Origin: Metopolophium dirhodum
Taxonomy: Eukaryota > Arthropoda > Insecta > Hemiptera > Aphididae
Reading direction: 5' to 3'
NCBI RefSeq assembly: GCF_019925205.1
Contig: NC_083564.1
Span: 6,453,491-6,517,490 of the forward strand
DNA: 64,000 bases
The position numbers and the translations under genes were made by a program. The notes under the pieces are model-generated. The model was given only the letters and a program-made list of their open reading frames with translations. It had not been told where the DNA came from and searched no databases. Numbering within the stretch: the stretch's first letter is position 1; every line of letters starts with the position of its first letter. Positions 53,501 through 64,000 of the stretch are shown one piece after another.

Positions 53501-55101
53501 ACGCACAATGGTCTAAAAATTATTATCAGAAAGGCGGGGAGTTCCATACTACCTATACGTCGTTTATATAATGGCGAAATCGGTAGTTTCCTACACAATA
53601 ATATGGGTGCAAAATATAAAATTCGGATAAACGACAGAAAACGAACAAATGATAAATAAACACACCACCACTGTGCACCTCTGTGTCTGCAAAGGTCTAG
53701 TATCGCTGGATACAAGCTCAACAACCCGGCGTTTAAAACATTAAAACGCCAATTTATGGTATTTCCTATAATATATTATATTAATAAATTGACTTGGTGC
53801 CAAATTTAAAATACCCCATAAACATTCGTGATGAATTTTAATTTCGTGAAAAATATATCGAAATGAAATACGAATCGAACAAAGCACCGAATGACATCGG
53901 TTATGACACTTATTCTACACTTTTAATACCAAGCATTTATTGTGATCGTTGTTTTCGTTCATCGATTAGGACGATTAGGTACGCGGTTTATATTATGGTG
54001 ACCGGTAAAAAGCAGAACGTAATAGCATTGAGTTGGTACTCAATGGTAACAGTGTAAAACTCTTCGGTCGTTAGGTCCTACTATAAAAACAATATACGAC
54101 GAGTACACGGGACAGTGTATTTTTATTTTAATATTTCATTGGATGTTATATGGTACAAGAGTATTCGTGTGTCAACAATTATCAACATTAGTATTGAAAC
54201 GGAATATTTGGTATTGGCAGACTGATAAATGACAGTCGAGCGATTGACAGGTATAATATAGTATTGAACAAATTATGGATGCAGGATATTATAATATAGT
54301 ATTATAGATTTGAGCCAAAATTCATGCATGCCATTATATTATTATCGAAATAAAGTTTTAGAAACAAACCAAAATGTGTCCTATCGTCACCAAGGAATCT
54401 ATATCTAAATCCACAACAAACTCTTTTATTAAAAAGTTACTCGAATAAAAAAATCAATCTACAAACATCGAAAAAATATTCGACCAACGCCTTGCTAAAA
54501 AATATATTTTATAACAATTCATTTATATTACGATTAGGTGGTAATTAATTTTTTTATTAGTAATTCGTGGTATGTTAAAACTTAAAACCTTTAAAAGAAA
54601 TTGTTGTGTTACGTTTAAATATCGAATTTCATCAACATTTCAACTCCAAACCCTCATAAGAAATTCATGTGGCTGTACACTTATTTTTTTTTTTAATTAC
54701 AGTAAGAAAAACTTATGAGTTGTGTTACGGTTTCAAGCCTTAGGTATTAAAATTAAAAACATTTTTTTTCCCGGTTATTTTTAAATGAAACTAGGTGGGT
54801 ATTGGTAAATTTATCACTTTTGAACTACCAAAATTATATTTTTATAAATATTAAAAATAAATCTGAAGTGCCGTAAATTAATTTTCTTCTTATTGTATTA
54901 TTCATGTCGATCGTATATAATTTATTGATATCAAATTTGCTTATTTGTATATGAAACAGTCAACATATTACATTATACTATTTTTTATAAATGAAAAAAA
55001 AATTAATAATATAGGTACATGAAAGCGTTTTTAGTAAATATTTTTTTTATATTTGTATATTTTGTCGGTTGGCATGATTTTTTAACTCGATTTTTCTACA
55101 G
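47561..55101. other. AT-rich 3' part of the large intron
   Basis: No exon-like segment was found before the acceptor at 55101. The stretch holds transposon-end fragments (about 48920, 50221-50588, 52524-52600), a GC-richer patch at 49540-49700 with unrecognised frames on both strands, and a minus-strand frame at 53254-53724. It also has AAT repeats near 52747-52769. Confidence 0.5.
50221..50588. mobile_element. Possible small DNA element with degenerate terminal repeats
   Basis: The left side CAGAGACGTATTTAGAA and the right side (reverse complement of TTCTGAATTCGCCTCTTG) match at about 12-13 positions, in the style of CAG(T/A)GGCG-TATTTAG insect repeats. No clear target duplication and no coding frame. 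The call is tentative. Confidence 0.3.
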
Positions 55102-55226
55102 GTGGTGCACTCCATTGGTCAGTATCAGCCTGTGTCTTATGTTGGCGGGATGTGTTTTTTCGTTCAGTGGTCACTTCTACAAGGACCAGAAGACACTGAT
55201 CGCATCGTCTTTGCACACGTTAGCCG
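55102..55226 (+). CDS. Internal exon of the TARP/stargazin-like gene: TM2, turn and start of TM3
   Basis: What is seen: a 125-bp segment between CGATTTTTCTACAG and a strong GTAAGT donor. Its first base completes the Arg codon started at 25879-25880 (AG|G). It then encodes 41 residues and leaves one base (phase 1). The translation starts WCTPLVSISLCLMLAGCV, a hydrophobic membrane segment, followed by FSFSGHFYKDQK and TLIASSLHTLAG, the beginning of the next membrane segment. In stargazin and gamma-5/7 the equivalent exon gives TM2, a short G/S-x-F-(Y/F)-basic turn and the start of TM3, ending at an Ala/Ser-Gly just as here. The frame also reads open upstream through the acceptor to an ATG at 55019, but that part is intronic in character. 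The following exon (rest of TM3, TM4, C-tail) was not found before 64000. It would act as an auxiliary membrane subunit of calcium channels or AMPA-type receptors. Subfamily uncertain. Confidence 0.78.
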
Positions 55227-57590
55227 GTAAGTAAAAATAAGCTTAACTATATTTTACAGTGATTGCTATATTTCACATAGTACTTTGTGTGTGGATTGTC
55301 TGTTACATTACGCATCGAAAATAATAATATATTGTTCTACGTGTAGTAGTACATTACGCTCAGTGAAATTTTACGAGACGCGCATAATATAGATTATAAT
55401 ATTATTATTTTAAATTGCATAAAACTTCACAATAGTCAGTCACATGACGATTTAAGTGGTCAGAGAAAAATATCTTTAATATATTGGTATACTACCTATA
55501 ATTATATTATAAAAAAAAGGTCCCTAAATATTTAAAAACACAAATATTATGATAACGTGGTAAGCAATACAAATGCATTATACTGTTATTATAATGTTAG
55601 TGTCGATTTATTTTCAAATAAATATATTCTCATCGTATTCAACCTTGAGAACATCGAATTTCCTCAAGTCTATACGTGTTTTAAATATAAAAATCTAATA
55701 TTATGATAATGCGCGGTTGCTGTGCATGTTGAAATAAAATCATATTGTTATACCATACAAAACTTCTAGAAATGTAAATAATATATTATTATGTACCAAA
55801 CTTGTTATGTATTATAGTTGTGTATAAATTTATGAAATATAATGAACGACATTCGACTCTGCTGTTGTTTTTGCCGGTCTTCTTGACGTATTAAAAAATT
55901 GTCAACATTAAGTACAATTATTTGAGAAAGTGACTTTTGTTTTGTTTTTTTAACTATATAACCGTTTGCATTGAAATAAGATATTATATTTGATACTTAA
56001 GTATTTCACATAGCATTCAGCTGGTGCCAGAGAAAACTGCATAATGTTGGCTGTTTTGTCATTTTACCCAATATAAGTTTAAATCATTTAAAGTGTCCGT
56101 CTATTATTTTTAAGAAATTCGTCAGACTTTTCAATAATTTGAGACATACTTAAGTTATTTTACTATCGTGTATAAACTGTACTAGTGTACAGTTTTCATA
56201 AATATCAAATTTAAGTCATAAATCATTTCTATATTAATTCTATATAGATTGATTTTAATAAGTCAAAGAATGGTTTTTTAACTCACGTTTGCACACAACT
56301 ATTGGCTGTTATAGGTTCATATAAAATAAAAATGCGTTTCATCGTGATAAGCCGGGGTGTAAATTTGAACATTCGAATAATTTAATAAAATCATAATATT
56401 TTACGAAGTGGAAAGTGCCGTAGTTTTCTCAGTAACTAAACATCAGTTACAAGCTGCACCATACTAGTGATTTATTTAATTTTCTATGAAATAGTAGACA
56501 TTTATTTACTCTAAAATATACGTTTTTATAATTGTTCAAGTGATACAAAAAAAAAAATACCAAAATAGTAATAAATCTTTCAAAAAATCTAAAAAATTCA
56601 ATTTCGTAGATAAAAACAAATTGAAACGAAAACAAATAACGTCATTATAATTATTATTTAGTATGTATTCGCACAGCCTTGCGCATGTTATACTTACATG
56701 GCAGGCAATATTCAACTGTGCGAGTGAATAAATATATTTACAGATACCATGAACTTTTATAAATAGTTCTGGCTAAATAGTTTTGACTTTTGGTAAAATA
56801 AACAAATGCATGTAAAATAAAAAATTGGAATTTTCCATTATTTTGATTTTATATTCATATTATAGTCATATATAATAATATGTCTAATGTTTACGATAAT
56901 ATATAATAATATCGAACATTTTGTTGTATAAGAAAGGTATTTAATACCGAACATTTTGTTGTATATGAAAGGTATTTAATATTTTATGATTTATAATCAA
57001 TTTCAGACATTTTCAGTAAATAACTTTCAAAAAAACGACTTACAAAGTATCACATTTTATGTTAAATTTTAAATGTAAATGTTCATTTATAAAAGTTCCA
57101 TAAATAGTTTAAATTTAAAATAGTATGCAAATTGAATTCTTGAATAATAATGAAAATTCCAATTTAATTATAACTGAAAAATATTATATGCCTCGCAGCG
57201 TGCAGTAAAAATTCAAAATGTATCAAGCTAATATTAATCTACTCTCAGCGTTGTGATGGAATCAACAATTGATTTTTTTTTTGATAATATTTTGTTATTT
57301 TTTATCTACAATAATGTATAGGCTGTATAGGCACGAAATGTGACAATGGCATGCCTAACTCGGGTTGCCACGGCATCACTGTTGTCCGCAAAATGTCTCA
57401 ATTTGTGAAAAAAAAAAATACCATAATACATATAACCTATTACCCATAGTTGTTTCTTCGATACTCAATCGTTTTCCCGTATTAAAATCAAATTAAAAAT
57501 GTATAGGTAATATAGTATTGCACGAACCCGTGTGGTTTTGTTAGGTCGGTTAGGACTTGCGTGAGTCGTAGTGTATATGTACCATAAAAC
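55227..57590. other. AT-rich intron downstream of the second exon
   Basis: It begins with GTAAGTAAAA. It contains a 35-bp tandem duplication (56913-56981) and a less AT-rich patch at 57331-57405 (GGCATGCCTAACTCGGGTTG) that is open in two frames but has no splice sites or recognised motif. No exon of the gamma-subunit family (TM3/TM4) was seen. Confidence 0.55.
56913..56981. repeat. 35-bp tandem duplication
   Basis: Two nearly identical adjacent units begin CGAACATTTTGTTGTATA and continue GAAAGGTATTTAATA, differing by one or two bases. This is a recent local duplication. Confidence 0.9.
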
Positions 57591-57656
57591 GTATCAGTCT
57601 ATTGCTGGATTGGATTTCGGGTAGTTTGAGCGGAAAATAAAAGTAGACCGTCCGAA

Positions 57657-57789
57657 ATGACAAATGCAACAGCGTCGATAAATTACGCTGGCCTATCCGT
57701 GTCCGAGGGAAAATGGATCAATCGTAAAGCTCGTCTATACACGCGTTGTTTGGTAAAGAATGTTAAGTTCATGACATTAGTCTTTGCGG
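57657..57789 (+). CDS. Possible first coding exon of an unidentified membrane protein
   Basis: What is seen: an ATG in a fair context (CCGAAATGA) opens 44 codons that end at a strong donor (GCGG|GTAAGT at 57790), leaving phase 1. The codon mix looks coding (ACG, CGT, GCT, GTC, TGG) and not AT-driven. The peptide has a polar start (MTNATASINYAGLSVSEGKW), then a basic stretch (RKARLYTRCLVKNVK), then a hydrophobic start (FMTLVFAG). That is the pattern of a short cytosolic N-terminus followed by a signal anchor or first membrane helix. About 63 bp upstream, TATCAGTCTA resembles an arthropod initiator (TCAGT). No matching second exon was found before 64000. It could be an alternative start of the surrounding gene, a separate gene, or chance. 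The family is not recognised. Confidence 0.35.
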
Positions 57790-60420
57790 GTAAGTGGATT
57801 AAAAAAGAACGAAAAAAAAAAGTGCAGAACGATAAAATTGCAATTACCCGGACTTGTTTGCAATAACTTTCAACACTTCTTCATAAGTCGTATACACGCG
57901 GAGTGCGATTTAAAACCCGGTAGATATAATGTAATATAGGTACACACAGCAATGGGTTTTTCCAGCTTTACCAGTGTTTTCTTAAAAAAAAAAATTAAAA
58001 AAAACTCTTAATTAGCGTTTGGGTCCCCGGAGAGAGCAATAATAATTTTAAAAACAATTCGGTCATACCTTTTTATTTTTTTTACCCAAGGCTCCTCACT
58101 TAGTCCATGTTTGTTTGTTGGGAAGGACTAATGACTTTGCCGGATAAACGAGAGGTAATTTTTCTCGGACTACTTAATAAAAACGATGTTTAAAAACTGT
58201 TATAGAGAGACATAGTGATAAAAAAAAAAACTTGTAACTCAAAGATCCGAGTGGTGTATATATGCACATAGTATATTGAGATAAAACGATACGAAAACAA
58301 TTAGGTTGTAAATAATTTATATCATATACCTATTATAATATATAATTAATATTTTACATTTTGTCGTGTGTCTAGAAGACAGTTTTTTCGGAGAGTACAA
58401 AAATTATAAAGAAGAATAAAAATTTAACGAAAACATTCCTTGCAAGTCTATTTATAATAATATATTCTCCAAATAAATCAACTCCCGCGCACACATTTAA
58501 TATGTATTATGTATATTGTACATTATACATCGGTAAAGGAGAATAGGGAGATTTTCGTTGCAGTACATTAAACCTCCAAACGCAGACTAACAAAACTACA
58601 AAAGCCTTTCTAAATTGAAAAGTATTTTCTGTTGTTAAGCTTAGCTCATAACTTGTGTACGAAATTGGCAAATCTCTATCCATAAAAATAAAAATGTTAA
58701 TGTTCGTTTTATGGCGTTCACAAAGTTAATTTTCATATCGGAAATAAAATGAATTATTCTCTTTTTCATTGAAATGTTTACAAATACTATAAAATATTAA
58801 ACTTAATACTAAAACGAACATTCACATTTTTCAATGCAATTAAACTTTGTTGTTAATTGTTTTTTAAATCATTATTCCAATACAAATATTTATATAATAT
58901 TATGTGCTAATTAAGTTATTATAGTTTTTAGTTTATCGTTTTATAAAAAAAAATTCAAAAACAATCATGGTAGTTCATACACAAACATAATATTATTGTA
59001 TTATATTTGTGTTATTACTGTGTATTAACTTCATTCATAATATTTAATATATAGGCAAGTATGCATCTACTTATAGTTTATATACTCTATAATATAAACC
59101 ACTTAAAATTTGGTTACTGCGTGGTTTTCAATAACTTGGCGAAAAGTTAAATAAACTTTACTGTGATGTCAAATTTACATTTAGTAAACACAATACAGTT
59201 TAGACTTTAGATAGAATAAAACTCGACAACTTCATTACATTCGATGGACGTTGATCTTGAGTCGAGGATAGTATAATAACTATAAAACTAGCAACGTCTA
59301 TTTACTTTAACAGAATATTTTACATTGTCATGATCATGCGCATCAATAAGCTGATATTCATGCTCATAACTCGTTAAAAAAATTACATATCGTAAAATAC
59401 CCACGAGAGAAAACAAACAATGTTCTTTCATTTAATTTCGATCGCAGGGTTTTGTACTTTAATATTAAATTGTACGTCTTAAAATTCGGTCTGCTGAACG
59501 CAAATTTTCTATTTTGTATGTTTAGAGACAACACAAGTGGGTATGGCGTTTTCTTAGTACTATTATTTATCTGTCATCCTCAAGAATCGTTAATACAGTG
59601 CGAAGAATCATATTAATCATATTAAGCAACCCGAAACAGTACAATCGAAATACCTAATTTTTAATTAATAATAACCTAACAATAAATCACGAATCTATAC
59701 ATAAATTTCGAATGGCTACAACAAAAACATGGGGAACATTGTCTTATTCCCTCCTCGCCGGTTATATCCAACCAACAGCAAAGGGAAAAAAATCACAACT
59801 ACTTTTCATCCCCATATCATTGTTTAGTACTAACTGAAAATTAGTCTGATATTATACGTAAGTACTGATTACTTTGTTACTGATCAAAATTAATTTCGAC
59901 ACGAGATCGCTAAAAATTTAAAAAAAAGACAAACCACCACCAAAATATCTTTTTGAAAATGACAACTTTCCTAGATTTTTTAAACGACAAAAAAGTAGGA
60001 TATCATTCCTGTGCACTTCAGTCTGACCATTCATTCCGAGTGTAGTAAAAGTTAATAGTTATTGAAATAATGAGTGTTTTTCGACACAAGAATCAACTTC
60101 CGTAATAATATGTTAAAGATTGTGAAATACAAATAATTAAAAAAAATGCATTTATTTAAAAGTACACTTTAACTTTTTCATCGAATTCCAATATTCAATG
60201 TAAGATCTTTTCTTCTCATCGGAAATTATATTTTCTGGAATTGCGTGAGCATAAAGTGCACTGCGCACGCAATCGACGGTATAGCGTATATGTGTTTGAC
60301 TTGTGTGTTTCGAGAAATGAAAATTGCATTTCTCGAAACATCAAAAGGTTATGATAAAATGTATAATATTGAACTACTTCGCATCCGCGATTCTCGTATG
60401 ATATTTTCAACAAAAAAACG
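57790..60420. other. AT-rich non-coding DNA
   Basis: No exon-like segment with splice sites was recognised. It is AT-rich with A-runs. A cluster of two hairpins lies at 60240-60340 (separate entry). It is either intron of the TARP-like gene or intron of the candidate that starts at 57657. Confidence 0.5.
60240..60340. repeat. Two adjacent inverted repeats (hairpins)
   Basis: ATTGCGTGAGC (60240-60250) pairs with GCGCACGCAAT (about 60263-60273) with one mismatch. TGTTTCGAGAAATG (60306-60319) pairs perfectly with CATTTCTCGAAACA (60327-60340) over 14 bp with a 7-base loop. These perfect or near-perfect stems are not simple AT repeats. Their role is unknown. Confidence 0.8.
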
Positions 60421-61240
60421 CGTATAATAGAGATAGTGACTATAGATACCTCCTACCATGATAGCATTGGTGCTGGTACGGCGTATCGGTCGTTTTATAC
60501 AATATTATTGGAAACTACCTTTTGCAAATCGCGGGCGATGGCGCATTAGGCGAAAAACGATTTCGGACGGGGTTTTTTTTTTTTTTTAATGACTGATGGA
60601 ACCGCGCGCGTAATCGTCGTCGTCGAGCGCAATAATGGATGCGAATCGTTAAAAAAAGAGAAAAAATTGGTTTCAGACAATCACTATAATATATAATATT
60701 ATATATATATATATATATGTAGCAAAGGTACAATAATATATTACAGTTGCCGCCGCCGGGTTTACAGCAGCTGTAATTGAAATGTACGGGCACGATGTGC
60801 TGCAGTCGTGTGTAGTAGTCCTCATCTCTCTGTTAACCGTTAAATTGATGGCTTTGTCGAAACGATTATCGGACAATCAAACGCGCGCGGCAGCAGCCTC
60901 CACCCGTGGACGACCGTCCGCCGGACTGATTTCGACAAATTGCCATAGTACGATCGTATGATAATTATTTTAACACTCCACCGAGCAAAACAATGGCAAT
61001 CACGATGATACGAGTCTGCGTCCGCTTTCGGTGTGTAACTACAACTACAGTCCACCTTCAACTACTATCGTCTGCACACGCCCGTCTCGTTCAAAAGCGC
61101 ATTATTCGTAATTATTCAAATTTCCCGGAAATCAATCGGTCGAATTTTATGACATATACATTACACGGTTCTTTACCGTTCGCTCTTCCGCCGTCAGCTC
61201 TTCCGTCTGGCGTCCGATTAAATTTAATTTGATTATTCTG
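60420..61240. other. CpG-rich block, no gene recognised
   Basis: It includes GCGCGCG, CGTCGTCGTCG (about 60615-60625) and GCCGCCGCC (about 60750) stretches, a T-run (60575-60588) and an AT tract (60702-60719). A 79-codon frame at 60993-61232 starts in a good context (AAACAATGG), but it overlaps an equally open antisense frame and shows no known motif. Possible regulatory DNA or untranslated exon. Confidence 0.3.
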
Positions 61241-61516
61241 TATGATAATATACACATTTATGCATAATATCGATGTACACGCTACAGTATTATAATTATT
61301 TCTTTAGAGACGACTATTGTACAACAATAGTGATACAATTAGTTTAATATCATAAAATATCATATTGAACTCGCAAAGTGCAATCGTCGTCATTATTGTT
61401 GTTGTGTTATATATATAATAAATAAACATGACGCAGTGTATACGTCGTCTATCGTTAAAAATCAGTAGTATTATTCATTAATAATAATATGTTGTATGTT
61501 GCATTTGAATGATATA

Positions 61517-61662
61517 GCACGCTACTCGATATTTTTCCTCTGCAAAGAAAACTGAGCAATCACAGATATGTTTTTTTATCGTTGATTTGCGTTTCTATGG
61601 CGATACGAATCGGTCACACTAAATCGGTCGGAAAAAAAGTTGTATCCAGCCCAAAAACATGA
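61517..61662 (+). repeat. Interspersed repeat family R2, second copy
   Basis: GCACGCTACTCGATATTTTT followed by CTCTGCAAAGAAAACTG matches the arm of the 44.9 kb copy. The next block, GTTGATTTGCGTTTCTATGG then AATCGGTCGGAAAA and GTTGTATCCAGCC, matches 44716-44812 on the opposite strand. This copy lacks one hairpin arm. Confidence 0.75.
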
Positions 61663-62855
61663 CTATAACATATATTAATATAATAATGTAATAAGTATGT
61701 ATACGTTACAACTAGGTAATAGTAAATATTATACAGCTTTATTTAATAACTGTATTTATACGCCTAGGAAACGTGGATTCACAACGATATTTCAACACGA
61801 CTTTAACTCGATTATTATTTTTATTTTGGGAACAAACTAACTTATGGAAGAGTTGGTTGCATTGCATTTGAGATTGGGAATTCGGTATAGGTACGAGTAT
61901 AATTGGTATTCCGAGAATCTGAGGAGAGATCATTTTTGAATATATTATATGACTTTGCCGTGCATAAAAAATATTATATTATATTATAATAATGTACACT
62001 TATTACACTTATTGCTTATGTCGTTTTGTTTAAATGAAATTATCGCTGCAAAAAACTGTTATGAGAGTTCGCGCTCGTTTTTAACGAAATGTCGGCCATT
62101 TTTTTGGATTTTTTGTGCGTTTGGCTCATAACGGTTTTCCGGTTACAATGTGATTTATATTATATTGGTTTCAAGTTAAATGACACCCGATTCAGCGGCC
62201 CACACGAAAATACCGCTGCTGAATCTCGGTTTCATTTTTTTTTGGGTATAAAGTGTGATCCCAAAGGGTATTTGAACCAGACGACACTATATAATAATAT
62301 ATATATAACAGTGATTAATGACATGTACGCCAACCTTTATAATTGACCACTATCAAACAAGATAGTTGTTTGGCACAAGACGATACAATAGTGGTTTCGC
62401 GCGTCACCGTTAAAAATATCAAATATGTAATTTCTGTTTACATAATATAAATACCAAATAATGAACAAATCCACATCAATTTTTCAATAAATTATGTTCA
62501 TACATCGATTATTTTTTTTCCTATAGTGATATAGTGACTCCGTAGTAGAGCGCAGATTATTATTTAAACGAAAGCTTATTTTTAATGCCTATTTTACAGT
62601 ACAGCCCAAAAGCCACTTATCACCCGAAGTATCTTGGTATAGTAGCAAATCAATGATAATACATTAAATGTCGTTTTTTCAAAAGCTTTCTATAAAAACA
62701 AATTGTGATTGGATAGCATTAATTTAAAAAATAAATAAGTAATGCAGATCAAATTGGAATCTTCAAAATAGCCAATTTTTTAATATTATTTTCATGAAAA
62801 GTAAAAAAAATTGTTTAAATTATGTAAAAATTATTGACCAAGTTATAGACTAGGT

Positions 62856-62892
62856 CAGAGGTATTAAAACTGTGCGTCGCGGCTCCCAGAGG
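62856..62892. mobile_element. Single end of a hAT-like repeat
   Basis: CAGAGGTATTAAAACTGTGC followed by GTCGCGGCTCCC is the style of hAT terminal repeats seen in many animal genomes (CAGRGGT...AAACTGTGGGTCGCG). No matching right end was found before the window stops, so the element is truncated or strongly diverged. Confidence 0.4.
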
Positions 62893-64000
62893 ATAATTAA
62901 GTACTTATATCTATTTTTACTGATTGAATTAAAAAAATTTGTTTACAATCGATATTGATTTAGACGACTGGGATTCGTTTTAGTCTTTTTATAACACATC
63001 ACCTATTCTAAAAAATATTAGAAACTTAACCTGCTTGAACTTGGTTTACCAAATTTAATATTTTAAACTAGATTAAAAAAAAATATTGATTTCAATAAGT
63101 TAAATATTTAATTGATCAAAATAGTTTTTGAATTTGTGAAATATTTTTATTTAATAGGGAGCCTTTGCCTCTTGCTCGTTCCACTCACCGGTATTCTAGA
63201 TTTTGACGACACCTCGGATATCTTATCAAAATGTTTTTTACATAAAAAATAAAACTAAAAAAATAGGTACTTATTATTGAAGTTAATTTTTTTTAACACT
63301 TGTTTATTTATTTGTTGACATTATAAATTTAAAAACTTTTTATTTAATAGAGCGAAATGTCATTAAATTGGAATTTATTACAGACTTGAAAATTACATTT
63401 AAATATTAAGGATTTTGGGACTAGTACAACACAATTCCAATTAGTCGATTTTGGAACAACTGTATAGGTACATAAATTATTTATAATTATTAATAAGTGA
63501 ACGACCGTAAATTATATTAAATATAGTTTGACTCAAATTTCAAATGAAATATTACATCGGTTTGTCTATATATATTAGTAGTAATATGATCTGAAAATAA
63601 ATATAAATTCAACGTCTTATTTATTCGTCTGGCTTAATAATGTATTATTTTGAGTTAGTGTAATCTGTGTTGTTAGACTCTTGCATTTTTCGAATCAAAT
63701 TATGTTTTTGAATTTAAGTTCTTAAATGGTGAAAAAATGAACGGTAAAATTATAATAAAAAAGTTCCGTTTCCTAATCCTCTTAAATATCAAAGACGGTG
63801 AGCTTTCAACTTAAATGATCAATCGATCAGATTATGCGGTGGAAACGAGCAGAAGATATTTTATACAATTATGTAAATTAACAATCGTTTCGATAAATGA
63901 TATTCTGCTGTACCACATAATCCTTATACGTACTATATTTTAGTATAATATTTAAAACTGGTAACGTTTTATCCAAGATGCTGGTTCCAAATACAGAATT

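Larger units (their letters stand above)
25881..55101 (+). other. Large intron (29.2 kb) of the TARP-like gene
   Basis: It starts GTATGATT and ends TTTTTCTACAG. A possible branch site (TTTAACT) lies about 20 bases before the acceptor. The flanking exons join in phase across an Arg codon, and in the gamma-subunit family the corresponding exons are adjacent, so I assume no exon is missing between them. The intron holds most of the transposon relics, several microsatellites and the CpG-rich blocks at 29.1-29.8, 30.8-32.6, 36.0-37.4 and 46.8-47.6 kb. No independent gene inside it could be supported. Confidence 0.65.
61241..64000. other. AT-rich non-coding DNA at the window end
   Basis: It contains the second R2 repeat (61517-61662) and one end of a hAT-like element (62856). 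An 85-codon ATG frame at 62089-62346 has no recognised motif and an AT-driven C-terminal part. No further exon of the TARP-like gene was seen. Confidence 0.5.

Noticed and set aside
53254..53724. Longest open frame in the window (156 codons, minus strand)
   Set aside because: It opens from a TTG with no ATG near the 5' end, is Ile/Tyr/Phe/Cys-rich as expected from AT-rich DNA, overlaps a plus-strand frame, and shows no recognisable motif or splice context.
55019..55101. ATG at 55019 as an alternative start for the membrane exon
   Set aside because: The 27 codons before the acceptor are Phe/Val/Ile/Leu-rich like translated T-rich intron, and the sequence just upstream of 55102 is a textbook polypyrimidine tract with AG. 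The in-phase join to 25880 explains the exon better.
57331..57405. Short GC-richer patch open in two frames
   Set aside because: No acceptor or donor fits, and it does not resemble the expected TM3/TM4 exon of the gamma-subunit family.
60993..61232. 79-codon frame starting in a good ATG context
   Set aside because: The antisense strand is equally open in a CpG-rich block, and the peptide has no recognisable feature.
62089..62346. 85-codon ATG frame
   Set aside because: No motif. The C-terminal third is AT-driven (Tyr/Asn/Ile). No splice signals or neighbouring support.

Overview
This window looks like a stretch of insect nuclear DNA, most probably from an aphid. It is strongly AT-rich, full of AATATTATAAT-type strings, CA/TG and ATT microsatellites and decayed small DNA transposons. 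It also repeatedly carries the palindrome TAGGTACCTA, which I associate with aphid genomes. There is no bacterial gene density, no operon structure, no rRNA or tRNA that I can recognise, and no CRISPR array. The species call rests on sequence character and not on a search.

Only two segments read convincingly as protein-coding: 25757-25880 and 55102-55226, both on the plus strand. Each is bounded by a good 3' splice site and a good 5' splice site. They join in phase across an Arg codon (AG|G) and together encode about 82 residues. The joined protein has an acidic extracellular loop, one hydrophobic membrane segment, a short polar turn (GHFYKDQK) and the start of a second membrane segment. This matches the exon 2 / exon 3 region of voltage-dependent calcium-channel gamma subunits (stargazin/TARP, PMP22-claudin superfamily). 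The gene would have a 29.2 kb intron between the two exons. Its 5' exon(s) and its 3' exon(s) (rest of TM3, TM4 and tail) were not found and probably lie outside the window, so most of the 64 kb would be intron of one long gene. A third, weaker coding candidate is 57657-57789 (+): an ATG-initiated open frame ending at a strong GTAAGT donor, which could be the first exon of another gene.

The rest is non-coding and shaped by repeats. Elements with recognisable ends are: two hAT-type MITEs with perfect 8-bp target duplications (11429-12069 and 45408-45972); a TA-flanked mariner-like MITE (42701-43466); a Helitron-like relic (41624-42255); a 2.3 kb element with about 50-60 bp terminal inverted repeats (33314-35657) that contains a copy of another repeat family; further copies of that family at 27.4, 28.1 and 39.1 kb; and a hairpin-bearing family at 44.7 and 61.5 kb. 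Several 0.7-1.7 kb blocks are visibly richer in G+C and CpG than their surroundings (about 4.1-5.0, 8.3-9.0, 18.6-19.3, 29.1-29.8, 30.8-32.6, 36.0-37.4, 46.8-47.6 and 60.4-61.2 kb). They have no convincing genes and may be regulatory or non-coding exonic DNA.

Nothing here supports a new multi-gene system. The observations most worth following are the TARP-like gene with its giant intron, the possible first exon at 57.7 kb, and the uncharacterised repeat families.
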